From positions 66,161-124,155 of the forward strand of contig CALSCP010000408.1 of the NCBI GenBank assembly GCA_943704425.1: DNA of 57,995 bases, in the 5' to 3' direction. Source of the stretch: Ministeria vibrans ATCC 50519 (Eukaryota; Opisthokonta; Filasterea). The position numbers were made by a program, and so were the translations under genes. Positions 1 to 10,200 of the stretch are shown here, piece after piece. Below the pieces are notes generated by a model. It saw only the letters and a list, made by a program, of their open reading frames with translations, did not search any database and was not told where the DNA came from. Each line of letters opens with the position of its first letter. The first letter of the stretch is position 1.

Positions 1-1768
1 CAAACCGAGACCCGCGCTCCCGAGTACCCCCACCAGATACGCGCTCTAGGATATTTTGCTGATTTCGAGCCCCAACGCTGAGTGTGCGGCCAGAAGGAGT
101 CATGAGCAGTTTTTGATGAGAGGTCGGAATGGCGCCTTCGTGAACACCGTCACGTAGGAGCACCGAGACGGCACTGAGCTTCTCACTCACGGGCATGTGG
201 TTGGTACACAGCGTGTCCATCACACCATGGAGCAGGATAAGCTGTCGGTCACTCTCCGACAGTGCATCAGCGCCGCGCGCAGGCACCCCCGGAAGGGCAA
301 GCTGGTACTCAGCACGTGCGACCCCGATTGTCTCCTCCTCCTCCCCCTCGTCGCCGTCTTGCACGCCCGTCTGTGTCTTCGTAAAGGCACTCTCTTCCAT
401 CTGTCGCAACTTAAGCTTCTCCGCGGCCAAGAGTTTGTGGATGGGTTCGTTCTTGTTCGTCATCGTCGCCATCCACTTCTCCATCGAGAGCGGATAGTAG
501 CCGAGGAACGCCGCTGCGTCAACCACTCGCGTCGGGCGCTCCACCATCATGTGTCGCCACACCGTCACACCAAGGACGACCATCTCCTGCACGGAGATGA
601 CTGGGTCATGTCCTCGCAGTCGTTTGTGAGCGTCCGCCACCAACTCGTCCTCGTATCGCTTTGGGTTCGCAAGCCAGAACTTCTGCTGCTTACGGTGCTC
701 GCGTGAAATGTTCTCCAGCTCGTAGTTGGCACCAAGCTGTGCCTCGGTGAAGCAAAGCACGGATCGAAGGTTCAGCATGGCAACCTTGACACGGTGCTTG
801 AAGCCACCGAAGAGAGCCACGTCGTGAATTTGTACGAGACCTGTCACGCCGCCGCCGAGGGTAACACACGACGTTTGGAACGTTCCAAACGCTGTGTCGA
901 GCTGCGCGTTAGACTCGTGGGCGGGGGCGTTGTCGTGCACATATAGGAACGCGTCCGCGGTCGAGTTCGCCAGCTTGCGGCGGGCGCGACGCAGAGCAAA
1001 GTCGACGAACAGGTGGTAGTCGTCGGTGCAGAACTTGCCTGTCTCGTTGCCAATGATGAGTACGTCCTCTCCATCGAAGTCAATGCAGACATGGTCGCCT
1101 TCGCAATGCGTGAACTGCCTCGTGAAGTCTTTGGCAACCCACATACGCCGCTTAAACACATATGCATGGCAAATAGTCACGCCCGCCAGGCTGACCACAG
1201 ACACATAGGTACACGACGGGAGCGCCCCCTTCTCAATGCCCGGGAGCGTGATGCGCCGCCCCGACGACCGTCGCACAATGACCGAGGGCTCGCCACCACC
1301 TGCGTTTGCAGTCTCCATCGCAAGACTAGTCTCATCCACGACGAGAACGCGCTCGGGACCGAAGGTAGGGTCGTCGGCGACGTGTCGGTCGAACATCGTT
1401 TTGTAGTCATCAAAGGAGGACGCGAGTCTGTCGACTCCTGGGCCGTCCCTGTTCTTCTTTTTCACCTTCGCTGAGCGAACGGCAAAGCCATTGGAGCGTA
1501 GATACCGCAGAGCAGTGCGATGAGCGCGCTCGGACACCTTGGCAGTGTCGGTGAGCAGGGCAAGGACAATGTCGAGTTCGACGGGTCGCAAAGGCCAACC
1601 ACTGGCCGCGCGAACGTCCACGTAGTCGGCAAGAGCGTGGAGCACGTCAGTAGGCAAAAGAGCTGGTCGTCCTTTCTTGACACTGCGTGTGAACCCCTTC
1701 CTGAGGCGGTATTGTTGCAGTTGGGCCGGAGTTCGGCTGTTGTTTTTTTTGCGACCGTTGCGTTGCAT
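1..1768 (-). CDS. Pogo/Tigger-like DDE transposase (3' end outside window)
   Basis: An uninterrupted frame of 589 codons runs from an ATG at 1768 to the window edge without a stop, so the C-terminus is missing. An in-frame TAG lies upstream of the ATG. The catalytic core has the order and spacing of pogo-type DDE nucleases: D145 in VLVVDET, D279 in VHDNAPAH, and D316 in QIHDVALF followed by GGFK, with 36 residues between the second and third acidic residues (DD36D). The N-terminal 130 residues are basic (KKGRP) and presumably carry a helix-turn-helix that binds the element ends. The family cuts and pastes DNA by a transposon-end hydrolysis mechanism. The frame has no internal stop and all three acidic residues are present, so the copy looks recent or domesticated. 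A host gene derived from a pogo element cannot be excluded without the other end. Confidence 0.85.
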   Translation of the reverse strand, partial: MQRNGRKKNNSRTPAQLQQYRLRKGFTRSVKKGRPALLPTDVLHALADYVDVRAASGWPLRPVELDIVLALLTDTAKVSERAHRTALRYLRSNGFAVRSAKVKKKNRDGPGVDRLASSFDDYKTMFDRHVADDPTFGPERVLVVDETSLAMETANAGGGEPSVIVRRSSGRRITLPGIEKGALPSCTYVSVVSLAGVTICHAYVFKRRMWVAKDFTRQFTHCEGDHVCIDFDGEDVLIIGNETGKFCTDDYHLFVDFALRRARRKLANSTADAFLYVHDNAPAHESNAQLDTAFGTFQTSCVTLGGGVTGLVQIHDVALFGGFKHRVKVAMLNLRSVLCFTEAQLGANYELENISREHRKQQKFWLANPKRYEDELVADAHKRLRGHDPVISVQEMVVLGVTVWRHMMVERPTRVVDAAAFLGYYPLSMEKWMATMTNKNEPIHKLLAAEKLKLRQMEESAFTKTQTGVQDGDEGEEEETIGVARAEYQLALPGVPARGADALSESDRQLILLHGVMDTLCTNHMPVSEKLSAVSVLLRDGVHEGAIPTSHQKLLMTPSGRTLSVGARNQQNILERVSGGGTRERGSRF

Positions 1769-2084
1769 GTCGTCTTCGTCGTCTCTCTCGTTCTCACTTC
1801 CAGCATCACTCTAAACGAAAGCGCGCGATACAGTAGTATTGTAAACATTCAAACACCTCTTTCCCGTCGCGAGAAACCAATGCAACCACCGGCATACAGA
1901 AGTGAGAAAAAGGAGCGGGGGTTTCAACGGGTTTTCGTCGAAATTGTCTCAGTGAGCCCCGCTTCGCCATAAAAACCTCTCTTCCGTACAATCATCCCAT
2001 GGGTACTGCTCCGGGGAAGACCGACAGAGAAAGGAAAAAGTCTAACTAAAGTGGTGCGCTCTGTGGCGATTTATTCATTGGATT

Positions 2085-2119
2085 GTTCACATTTTGTACA
2101 GTGTTCACATTTCGTACAG
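2085..2119. repeat. Two 17-bp direct repeats upstream of the transposase
   Basis: GTTCACATTTTGTACAG at 2085-2101 recurs at 2103-2119 with one change (T to C at position 11). A 12-bp palindrome, CTTCGTACGAAG, follows at 2123-2134. The block lies between the transposase start (1768) and the next gene (2185). It could be subterminal transposase-binding DNA or promoter elements. The matching left end of the element lies outside the window, so this cannot be tested here. Confidence 0.4.
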
Positions 2120-2184
2120 GACCTTCGTACGAAGTAAAGAGTGACTAAAGATCCACTAAAGAGTAAAGACTCAATTTTTTTATC

Positions 2185-4273
2185 ATGTTCATATTGACGC
2201 TTCTGCTCCTCGCAGTATCGAGCTCAATGGCCCTTCCGGCCCTTCCGGGCGGCTCCCTCTTGGAAGTTAGCCCAGAAATCGGCCTTGGGTTTTGCAATGC
2301 CCAACTGCTTGTAAACGAAACGTTCGCCACGCTCGAGCCGACCTCGTCGAATTGGGAGATTACTTTTGCCGGATTTGAAGTCAGGTCCAACACTGCTCAG
2401 GTACGTGGAGATTCGCAGCTTCGTCGCACCGTGCACGCCATAATCCTAATCCAAAACAAATAAGAAGAATAATAATAATTATTTTTACGAAAAAAAATAA
2501 AAAAAACTCCAAAAAACACTGTTCGAAAAATGGAACACAGTGAATCGCCCAACGTGACGTGACGTGTCCAACATGCCGATGACTTGGTGGACGGTGGTAT
2601 AACTGTATCCTGGGCGTTGTGTGCCTTCTGTGTGGCACACCCTAACCCCACCCTTTTTCGAAGATTTTTCGAACTTTTTTCCTTCTTGCCCTTGTGCTCT
2701 TTTAAGAATATTTTAGGGGCTCTATTTTGGTTTATTGCTCATTGATTCATTTATGTGGCGATTGGCAACGTCATTGTGTCTTTTTTGATGTCCTTCAACG
2801 ATTTTTTCGGGGATTTTCGTTTTTTTTTCAACTTTCAATTAGTTGTTTTTTTTCTTCAATTTTTCCTCGAAACTTAAAATGTCATGCACTATAGTGTCGC
2901 TTCTCCATTACACGACTCACCAATCATCAATCGGCTCTTTCCTTCTTATGTAGGTGAAGGCCGAGTTCGCGACCGACGCCGAGTTGGATTTTCCCATTGA
3001 GGATCTTGCCAGCGACCAAACGCCTCTTGGTGGTGCGGGCTCCAAGCTGACGCTACGCACGTCGTGGCATCATGGCGCTCACCGTGCTATCCGCCTGTCG
3101 TTCACGACAAGCGGCTCGGGCGGTATGCTCTCGGTGCAGCTCACATCCGACGTTGATCCGGTTCCGTTTGTTGTCGAGGCGTCGTCGGCTGCAACGACCC
3201 TCTCCGTCTCGCTCAATGTTCCTACCGGCTCACCGGGTATCATTGTAATCTGGACCGCGAGCACACCCGACCTCGGTAAGAACATTCGGCCAAAATATTT
3301 TTCACACAACTTTGCTCTCGCAACACAGCTCTGAACCTTGACAATCCCGTCGTTGACTGGGCGATTCACTCTTTGGATATGGTCTCTCTGTGCGAGCGTG
3401 TGACGGATGTCACCAAAGGCGGGTGCGTGTTGTCCCAATGCAGGAACGGTGCGAAGTGCGGCCTGCGTCTCGGTTCCGAAAGCTATTCCTGCGTCTGTGC
3501 TCCCGGCTTCTCCGGTGTCCACTGCGAGTTGTCACGGGAAGTGTCTCTATCGCGTGTGCAGCGCGCCAAGTGCTTCGATTACGATAAAACGGATTCCGGT
3601 TGGAGTGATAAAAAAACACCTGAAAAAAACTGGCGCTGTGCTCCATGCGACACTGGTCACTACTGCCAGGGCGGTTCTAAAAAACGCGTATGATTGCCTT
3701 TTTTTTTTTTTGGTGTGTGTAAGTGTTTTGTTTCTCATAACATGCTTTTTTCTCTTTCAGATGGTCGCCTGTGAAACAGGCAAGTACCAAGACCAGACAG
3801 GCCAGACGTCCTGTAAGAACTGTCCGAAAGGTCGCTATACCTCATCCCTTGCTCAGACGGGGTGCATTGGCTGCCTTTACGGTTTCTACCAAGACTTCAC
3901 TGGTTCCTCTTCTTGCCTGGGGTGCCCGGAAGGTAAATAAACAGTGTCAATGAACACACTTCAACACTTCATCATGCTTCATATCGCCGATGATCGAAGT
4001 GACTAATAATTTATTATTATTATTATACTAATTACATGTTTTATTCGCCGCCCTCCCAAGGTAGGTTTGCCTCTGGCGAAAGCTCCACGACGTGCAAAGA
4101 CTGTGATCCCGGCAAGTACGCCTCGTCTGTCGGCTCCAATGCCTGCATTGATTGCTCTCCCGGCTACTACTCCTCCTCAGGCGCGAAGTCATGCACGAAT
4201 GTCGGGAACGAATGTCCAGCTGGGTCGTTTTGCCTTGGATATGGCCACGTTAGTCTCTCATTCCTCACTTGTT

Positions 4274-4347
<74 letters not shown>

Positions 4348-4615
4348 ATGCTTTTCCCGTAGACAATATCCTCTTGCCCAGAGGGAAAGTACTCTAACCA
4401 GAAGGTTCAGAGTTCATGCACGCCATGTGATGCCGGAAAGTATCAAGAGAAAACGGGCTCAACAATATGTTCTAACTGTGATTCTGGTACAGTATTTTCT
4501 GCTCTTTTTACACACACATGGCTGACACATTACACAAGGCTTTCACACCAGTAAGGGACAGGCTAAATGTAGCAAGGAATGTAATACGGGCTATTACTGC
4601 GAAGGGGCTGGAAAG
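2185..4615 (+). CDS. Secreted EGF / GCC2-GCC3 cysteine-rich repeat protein, 3' end missing
   Basis: Exons by phase: 2185-2400, 2954-3275, 3329-3687, 3761-3932, 4061-4248, 4363-4486, 4539-4615. The protein opens with a signal peptide (MFILTLLLLAVSSSMALPAL), then a roughly 160-residue beta-rich region that I do not recognise. An EGF-like module follows (C..SQCRNGAKC...CVCAPGFSGVHC), then a string of ephrin-receptor-like GCC2/GCC3 repeats of the type 'C..CP.GKY...G...C..C..G.Y'. Such modules are extracellular; a secreted or surface adhesion role is inferred. No membrane anchor is reached. After the donor at 4616 the intron enters a long CT tract. The only possible next exon (4822-4845, seven residues then TGA) is the exact antisense of an acyl-CoA oxidase exon and is probably spurious. 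I therefore regard the gene as truncated. Confidence 0.75.
4280..4340. repeat. (CT)n microsatellite in intron 5
   Basis: About 60 bp of uninterrupted CT sits inside intron 4249-4362 of the EGF/GCC2 gene. It extends the polypyrimidine side of the intron upstream of the CCCGTAG acceptor. Confidence 0.9.
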
Positions 4616-4699
4616 GTAAACAGTGAATTGAACTTAAACTCGACTTAAACTTCACTTAAACTCCACTTAAACCCCACTCACTTGTTCTCTCTCTCTGTG

Positions 4700-4701
<2 letters not shown>

Positions 4702-4796
<95 letters not shown>
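4702..4796. repeat. (CT)n microsatellite joining two truncated genes
   Basis: About 95 bp of pure CT. To its left is the intron donor of the EGF/GCC2 gene (4616, + strand). To its right is an intron donor of the acyl-CoA oxidase gene (4811, - strand). Neither gene continues on the far side of the tract. Confidence 0.95.
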
Positions 4797-4798
<2 letters not shown>

Positions 4799-4807
4799 CG
4801 TTGTCGT

Positions 4808-5516
4808 TCACCATTTTGTAGCATGGAATGTGGGTGTGTGAATGACAAACTCCTGTGCCGCCGAATCATAGGTTGCGGTCGTTTCCATGCCGTTCGCATT
4901 CGTCCCATGCGATAGCTCAGTCTATAAAGACAAAGCCCGTGTCAAGACTGTGCGAGCACAACGCCCCGCCCGCCCGCCCGTGCGCGTACCAGCCCAAAGC
5001 AGCCCACCACTTCAAGTGTTTTGATCTTGGGCAGGAGAAAGCGATGGCGCTCGCTCCCGAGGTTCGCAACGCAGTTGGCGAACATGCCACGGGTGAGGCC
5101 GAGCTTGGGGGCCAGCCCCATGTCGAAGGTGGCAATGCACGCGGCGTACACAAAGGCAGAGGCGGGATCGCGCGCGGCGTCCTCCTCGCTGAGAAAGTCG
5201 TACTCGACGAGACGGCGCATCTGGCGCATTGTGAGCTCACGCGCATCCTCGCGGCTGAGCTCCAGCTCGCAGTCGTGGTGGCGGAAGAGCGGGTCCTGGG
5301 CCAGCGTCGCAAAGACGCGTCGCTTCAGCGGGCCGTGGCGTCCGTCCACAAAGGAACGCATCGCCGACACCGCAAAGGTTGCCGTTGCGCGCGCACCGCA
5401 CAGCGGACCCCGCCCGACGTGCTCCTGCCCAAACCAACCGAGTAAGACCAAACATCATCCACATCACCTCTGCTGCGCTGTACCGTCAGGCGTTGGATGC
5501 GCTCTTTCGCCGACAT
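4808..5516 (-). CDS. Acyl-CoA oxidase, N-terminal fragment
   Basis: Exons 5516-5484, 5424-4990 and 4921-4808 join in phase 0 to give 194 residues, against roughly 650-700 in the family. Diagnostic stretches are RIQRLTEHVG at the start, [25 protein letters not shown], and across the second junction [13 protein letters not shown], which matches the GCFAMTELGHGSN signature of peroxisomal acyl-CoA oxidases. The last readable part, [19 protein letters not shown] then ATKW, also fits the family. These FAD enzymes catalyse the first step of peroxisomal beta-oxidation. At ATKW the frame either stops (TGA 4810-4808) or continues from a donor at 4811 into the (GA)n side of the microsatellite; no further exon is found. 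The catalytic glutamate and C-terminal helical domain are therefore absent and the fragment should be inactive as it stands. Confidence 0.85.
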
Positions 5517-5694
5517 GTTGAGAATGAATGCGAATAAACAATGCAAGTGAGTGCGTCGGATGAAAACCTCTCAAGAGGCTTTGCTTATAATTTCAATGGG
5601 AAGGGGGGAGGAGAAATCGTATGGGGATTGTATGCTAGCAAAGACTAACGCAAGCAAATATAATAATTCATTTTGAAACCTCTTTTTTTGTACG

Positions 5695-6993
5695 ATGATT
5701 CAGATTTCCAATTTAGTCACTGAATACTTTTATATGATTCGCCTCACTCGCCAGTCGCCCCTCCTTGCGGGCTTCTTCCGAACGCGGCCGCTGTTGGAGG
5801 ACATCCTGTATGTGCAGCCGGCGCACATGGACGAGGCGCTTGTGACGCTGGCGAACTCAATGAGAGAGGAGTGCGAGAAGGCAGACGGCGCATACACGCC
5901 GATCGTCGGGATCGACTGCGAGTGGTGCTCGGGGTACGTGCCGTCGCAGAAGCGCGCCGAGATGAAGAAGCAGGGCGTGAGGATAGGCCGGGCGCGCTTC
6001 CTCGACACGATCCAGGTGGCGTCCGCCAAGAAGGTCGTCGTCATGCAGTTTCCGTCCTTCGAGGTGCTCCCCACGACGCTGCTGAGCCTCCTGCGCGACC
6101 CCTCCATCATCAAGTGCGGCGTTGAGGTTGCCGACGATGTCTCCAAGATGTCTCAGATGCTGCACGTCGACGTGGCCTCCTGGCTCTGCCTCGGACGCCT
6201 CTCGACCGCCAACCGACCGTACGCAAACCAGCCGGGCCTCAAGCGCCTCGCCAACGACTGGGCCTCCTACGACATGACCATGAAGAGAAAAGACATCACC
6301 TTGAGCGACTGGGCACAGGTTCACACAGACACTCCGGACAGCACAAGTGCACTAACCGACTCCCCTTCCTTCTCCCGTTTCCCTCGCTAGAAATTGACAT
6401 ACGAGCAAGTACTGTACGCCGCTGACGACGCATACGCCGGCTTTCTTGTTGCAGACGCCATCAAGCGCGAGCTGGGCCTCGAAGTGATCCGCAAAGCCAT
6501 TGCCTCCGGCGGGTTTGCCACTGCCTCAAACAACACCAGCATCATCCAACTCGCGCCCACCTCCCGCGACGTCACCAAACTCTTTGGAGTCACAGACAAA
6601 GTACTGCGTGAGAGCCCCAAAAAGCCCTTCTCCGTCAAATGGTACGTGTTTAAAGGAGATCTCAAGTGCCAAGTGTAACCCTGCCCCTACAACAAAGTCT
6701 GACCTATCCCTCATGACATGTGTTCCCCTCTCACCCGAATGCTAATCCTAACCCCCCCCCCACTCTAATACCAAGTGTAACCCGACCTCTATTGACCTTT
6801 ATTGCCCCTACTGATGACACATTGTTTGTGCTTCAGGTGCACTGATGGCTCACTGTATGTCCTCTTCAAGCGCAATTCCGAGTACAGTCTCAGCCAAGCA
6901 TCTACGTTTGCCCAGACCCTTGAGTGCACGGGTCTGTGGGTCTCCAGCACTCCTGATTCATCATTGTCCAAACCAACCACTGTATCAAAATAG
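5695..6993 (+). CDS. 3'-5' exonuclease domain protein (EXD/WRN-exo-like, DEDDy)
   Basis: Exons 5695-6318, 6391-6641 and 6837-6993 encode 343 residues. The three exonuclease motifs are present: Exo I VGIDCEW (D74, E76), Exo II in IKCGVEVADDVSKM, and Exo III LYAADDAYAGF with the Y217-x3-D221 spacing of the DEDDy class. LANDW and ITLSDWAQ..LTYEQ are typical of the WRN/EXD2 branch. Such enzymes degrade RNA or DNA from the 3' end using two metal ions. The C-terminal 110 residues, including CTDGSLYVLFKRNSEYS, match nothing I recognise. A second Met at 5734 is possible: the first 13 residues are hydrophobic and the N-terminus is rich in Arg and Leu, so a mitochondrial presequence is conceivable. The start lies 178 bp from the divergent acyl-CoA oxidase start. 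Confidence 0.85.
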
Positions 6994-7192
6994 TCATTGC
7001 AGCAATAAAAGTAATAAAAAAAAACTGAATCATAAATTGCAAAACCAAAGTCTGTACTTAATTCCCTCAAACTTGAACAACAAATTAATTATAATAATAA
7101 TGGGATGAATTTTTATTCTCATCCTTTCCCTCTTTCTCTTTAATACCGTGTCATTCTTTAAAAGGTACAACAGTCAAATGGTGAAATCCAAA

Positions 7193-7238
7193 CACACACA
7201 CACACACACACACACTCACTCACTCACTCACTCACTCA

Positions 7239-7270
<32 letters not shown>
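7193..7270. repeat. Compound (CA)n-(CACT)n-(CA)n microsatellite
   Basis: CA dinucleotides flank a run of CACT/CTCA tetranucleotides. The tract ends one base before the stop codon of the large - strand gene, so it forms its 3' UTR, and it separates that gene from the exonuclease gene. Confidence 0.9.
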
Positions 7271-7271
<1 letters not shown>

Positions 7272-10200
7272 CTATTGAATGTCGGCCAACGAAACAAACC
7301 GCCCCACCGCCGTTGAGTCAGTCATGAGCCGCGCGTGACGCATTTCAATCAGATTGCGAAGCCACTTCTGCCGATGGTCCTCTTCAAACTCGGCCGCGTC
7401 GCCGCAACCCAACACCCCAAGTGCGTCCTTCAAAAGCCCCTGCACCTCCGCCGCACTCGCCTCTTCCTCACCCTCCAGCTGAAGTGATCCCGCAAAAAGA
7501 TGACACCTGTTCACCAGTGTGCGCATTTCAGACCCGTTGCCAGCCGCGCGTCGTGCCACCTTGCTGCCATACGGCACAACCAGCGCGCGTTCCATACACA
7601 CACTGCGCTGGTTGCCATGGACGCGCGCCACTAGTGAATGGAGTGTCAGGCAGCAATCGGCGGGACACTTGCGCAACCCCTGCACGAGCGTGTCCGCCTC
7701 GTGTGCCGCCACAAAGACAACCCGCACAACGCTTGCGCGCACCAAATCCCACTCCATCAGCACATGCGCCGGCGTGCGCAAGTACTCATCGAGCTGAATA
7801 ATATCAGACATCGTGACTCGACCGAATTCATGCGACCAAAACCACTCGGTGGGAAACACAACGCACTGTTGAATAGAAGTGCGCAGCAGTGCCCCATCTC
7901 GCTGCGACGTACACTCGTGCATACAAAAGGCGTGGAGCGCAAGTCTGTCTCCCGTGGCAATCTGTTCAAGCAGTTTACTGCGCGTCGGTAAGCGCGCTTC
8001 CACAGGCGCACCCACCTCCGTCTGGTGCTCCTCCTCTTCCTCCCGCTGCAACTCCCGCTCCTGCTGCTCGTCCAATTCACGCCCCAGCACAGTGAAGTCT
8101 TCGGGCAGTTGCGCCAACGCATGCTCCTTTTGCCTCTTGAGAATCGCCTGAAACAACTGCTGCACAGCAGATTCTTCATCACCGTCGCTCACGCGCATCC
8201 TCTGACACTTTGCCTCAATCACCGATCGTCCATTGAGTCGCTGCAGTCCATTCGCATACATGCTCTCCAGATCCGTCACCTCGTCCGACGTGCCCGCCTT
8301 CCCCGCAAGCGAACGGTACTCGTGCGTCAACTGTCCACAGCGCACCACTGCGTGTCGTCGCGCAAAGTCAAACGAGAGCGTCGCCCACAACGACATTTGC
8401 GCACAACACTCACTCGCCGCATTGCACAGCGTCCAACTCAGCACATCGCGACTTGTCAAGCGCAGCGCATCACCACCAGGCGATGGGCACTTGAGTTGCT
8501 CGCGGTGCTTCATCACAAGCACTTCAACCTCGTACGCAAGCAGCAACGTTACCGAGTGGCCGGCGCCCAGCAGCCGCATCCGCATTGCCGCTTGCACCAG
8601 CTTGTCCTTGTGCATGCGCGGACCCACCGTCACCACCGCGTGCGTGCCTTCGCACAGCTTAAAGTCCACCCCGCGTGTGTGATGGTCGTCCAGATACACT
8701 CCACAGCGGCCATTGCGCAGTGCCTCCTGCAGCGGTGAGTACCGCAGCTCGACAATCGTCCCATTGCGATCCACAATCATGCGTTCGTCCACATCGCTGT
8801 AGAACACCACTCCTTCGATGGTCGACGCACGCGTAGCCCGCTTCTCCATCTCTATCCAGGCACGCGCTACCTCCTGCGCACTCAGATCGCTCATGAGCGC
8901 TCCCCCGTCAATGAGCACGCTTGCCCGTTGCGGTTCAAGCGCCAGCATGCGCTTCAGGATCTCTCGACTGACGCTCTCTCCGTCAAAGGACGCCGCCAGC
9001 GAGATTACAGGCGCCTGCAGCAGATGATGGACCACGAGTGCATTGGTGTGCTGCAATTCGCTCAGGTCTTTTTGTTGAAACTGCACGGGGAAGAGCAGTT
9101 GAGCGTCGTTGGTACCGCTGAAGCCACGCACGGGAAAGCGACGCCCGTGTCGTGCCAGCGACGACCCGTCGTCCGCTTGCACGTCGCTAACGTCGACGTC
9201 TCCAGCAAGATCACTTGCCGACGCACACATCTTGAGCGGGAACTGCTTGGTCTCGTCGGCAAGTACACAGTGGTGGAGCCAGTAGTCGATAAGAGGCATG
9301 CACTTTCGAAAGTGCTTGCACAGTGCCAGACGCTGCGTCGCATCCTGCAAGTTGATGCCCGATGCACTCGTGGGCACATCTTCGTTCACGGCCGTCAAAC
9401 TGTCGTACCAGCTCTTGTAGATGCGCTCCGAGTGGTCCTTGTCAAACACCGTGAGCACCTGGAGCGCCTGCACAACTCCGTCGTAGTCGAGCCCCCGCTC
9501 GTAGTACGCAATGTGAGTGCCCACTAAAGCCACGTCCGGATGGCCATACTCGGAGCGCAAAGACGGAATGCCCATCGACACAAAGGGAACGGCAATCTTG
9601 CGTCGTCGCTCCATCTTATTCTGCTGGGCAAATCGCACATCAATGACCCCATAGTCAACATTGCTTCTCTTTCCAAGCACATGCCCGAGCACTCCAAAGG
9701 CCAGCAGACCACGCAGTGTGAGCACATCAAACTGCCGTGTCATGGGAAGTCCCAACTGCGACAGTGCTTCCACATCATCAGAATCGGTTGCTTCCGGCGA
9801 TTCGTCTCGTGCGGGACGCAACACACGACGCAGCAGCGCACGCTTGTCATCGTCCAAATCGGCAATCCAGATAATGTCGTGATTGGCCACAACCTCACTG
9901 GCAAAAAGTCTCTCAATGATGCGCCCACAAAAGTCGGCGTACACCTCGAGACTGTCATCGATGAGTCGCACCGAGTGCCATTCCCCATTAAACCCGGTCG
10001 TGCTGCTCTGAGGTGTGTTGTCCCTCGCCCCTTCAAGGTGAACACGCTCCGGCCCGTACGTTGCGGCAAAGTCAGGCGCACACCACTGCAGTGCATGCAT
10101 CACCGCCTGTACCATCTTCCAGCGACGGTTTCCACCATTCAGCGCAGTCTGATTCCCCATGGTGTACAGCAGTTGCGTCTTCACGCCATTAAGCACTTGG

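Noticed and set aside
197-706. 169-residue + strand frame at the left edge
   Set aside because: Antisense to the DDE transposase, whose frame carries the catalytic motifs; this one has none.
4822-4845. Last exon of the EGF/GCC2 gene (HGMWVCE-stop)
   Set aside because: Exact antisense of the acyl-CoA oxidase exon encoding [10 protein letters not shown]; the chance of a real coding overlap is low.
7193-7270. CACT/CA array as a CRISPR array
   Set aside because: No spacers, simple dinucleotide and tetranucleotide repeats only; the window is eukaryotic.
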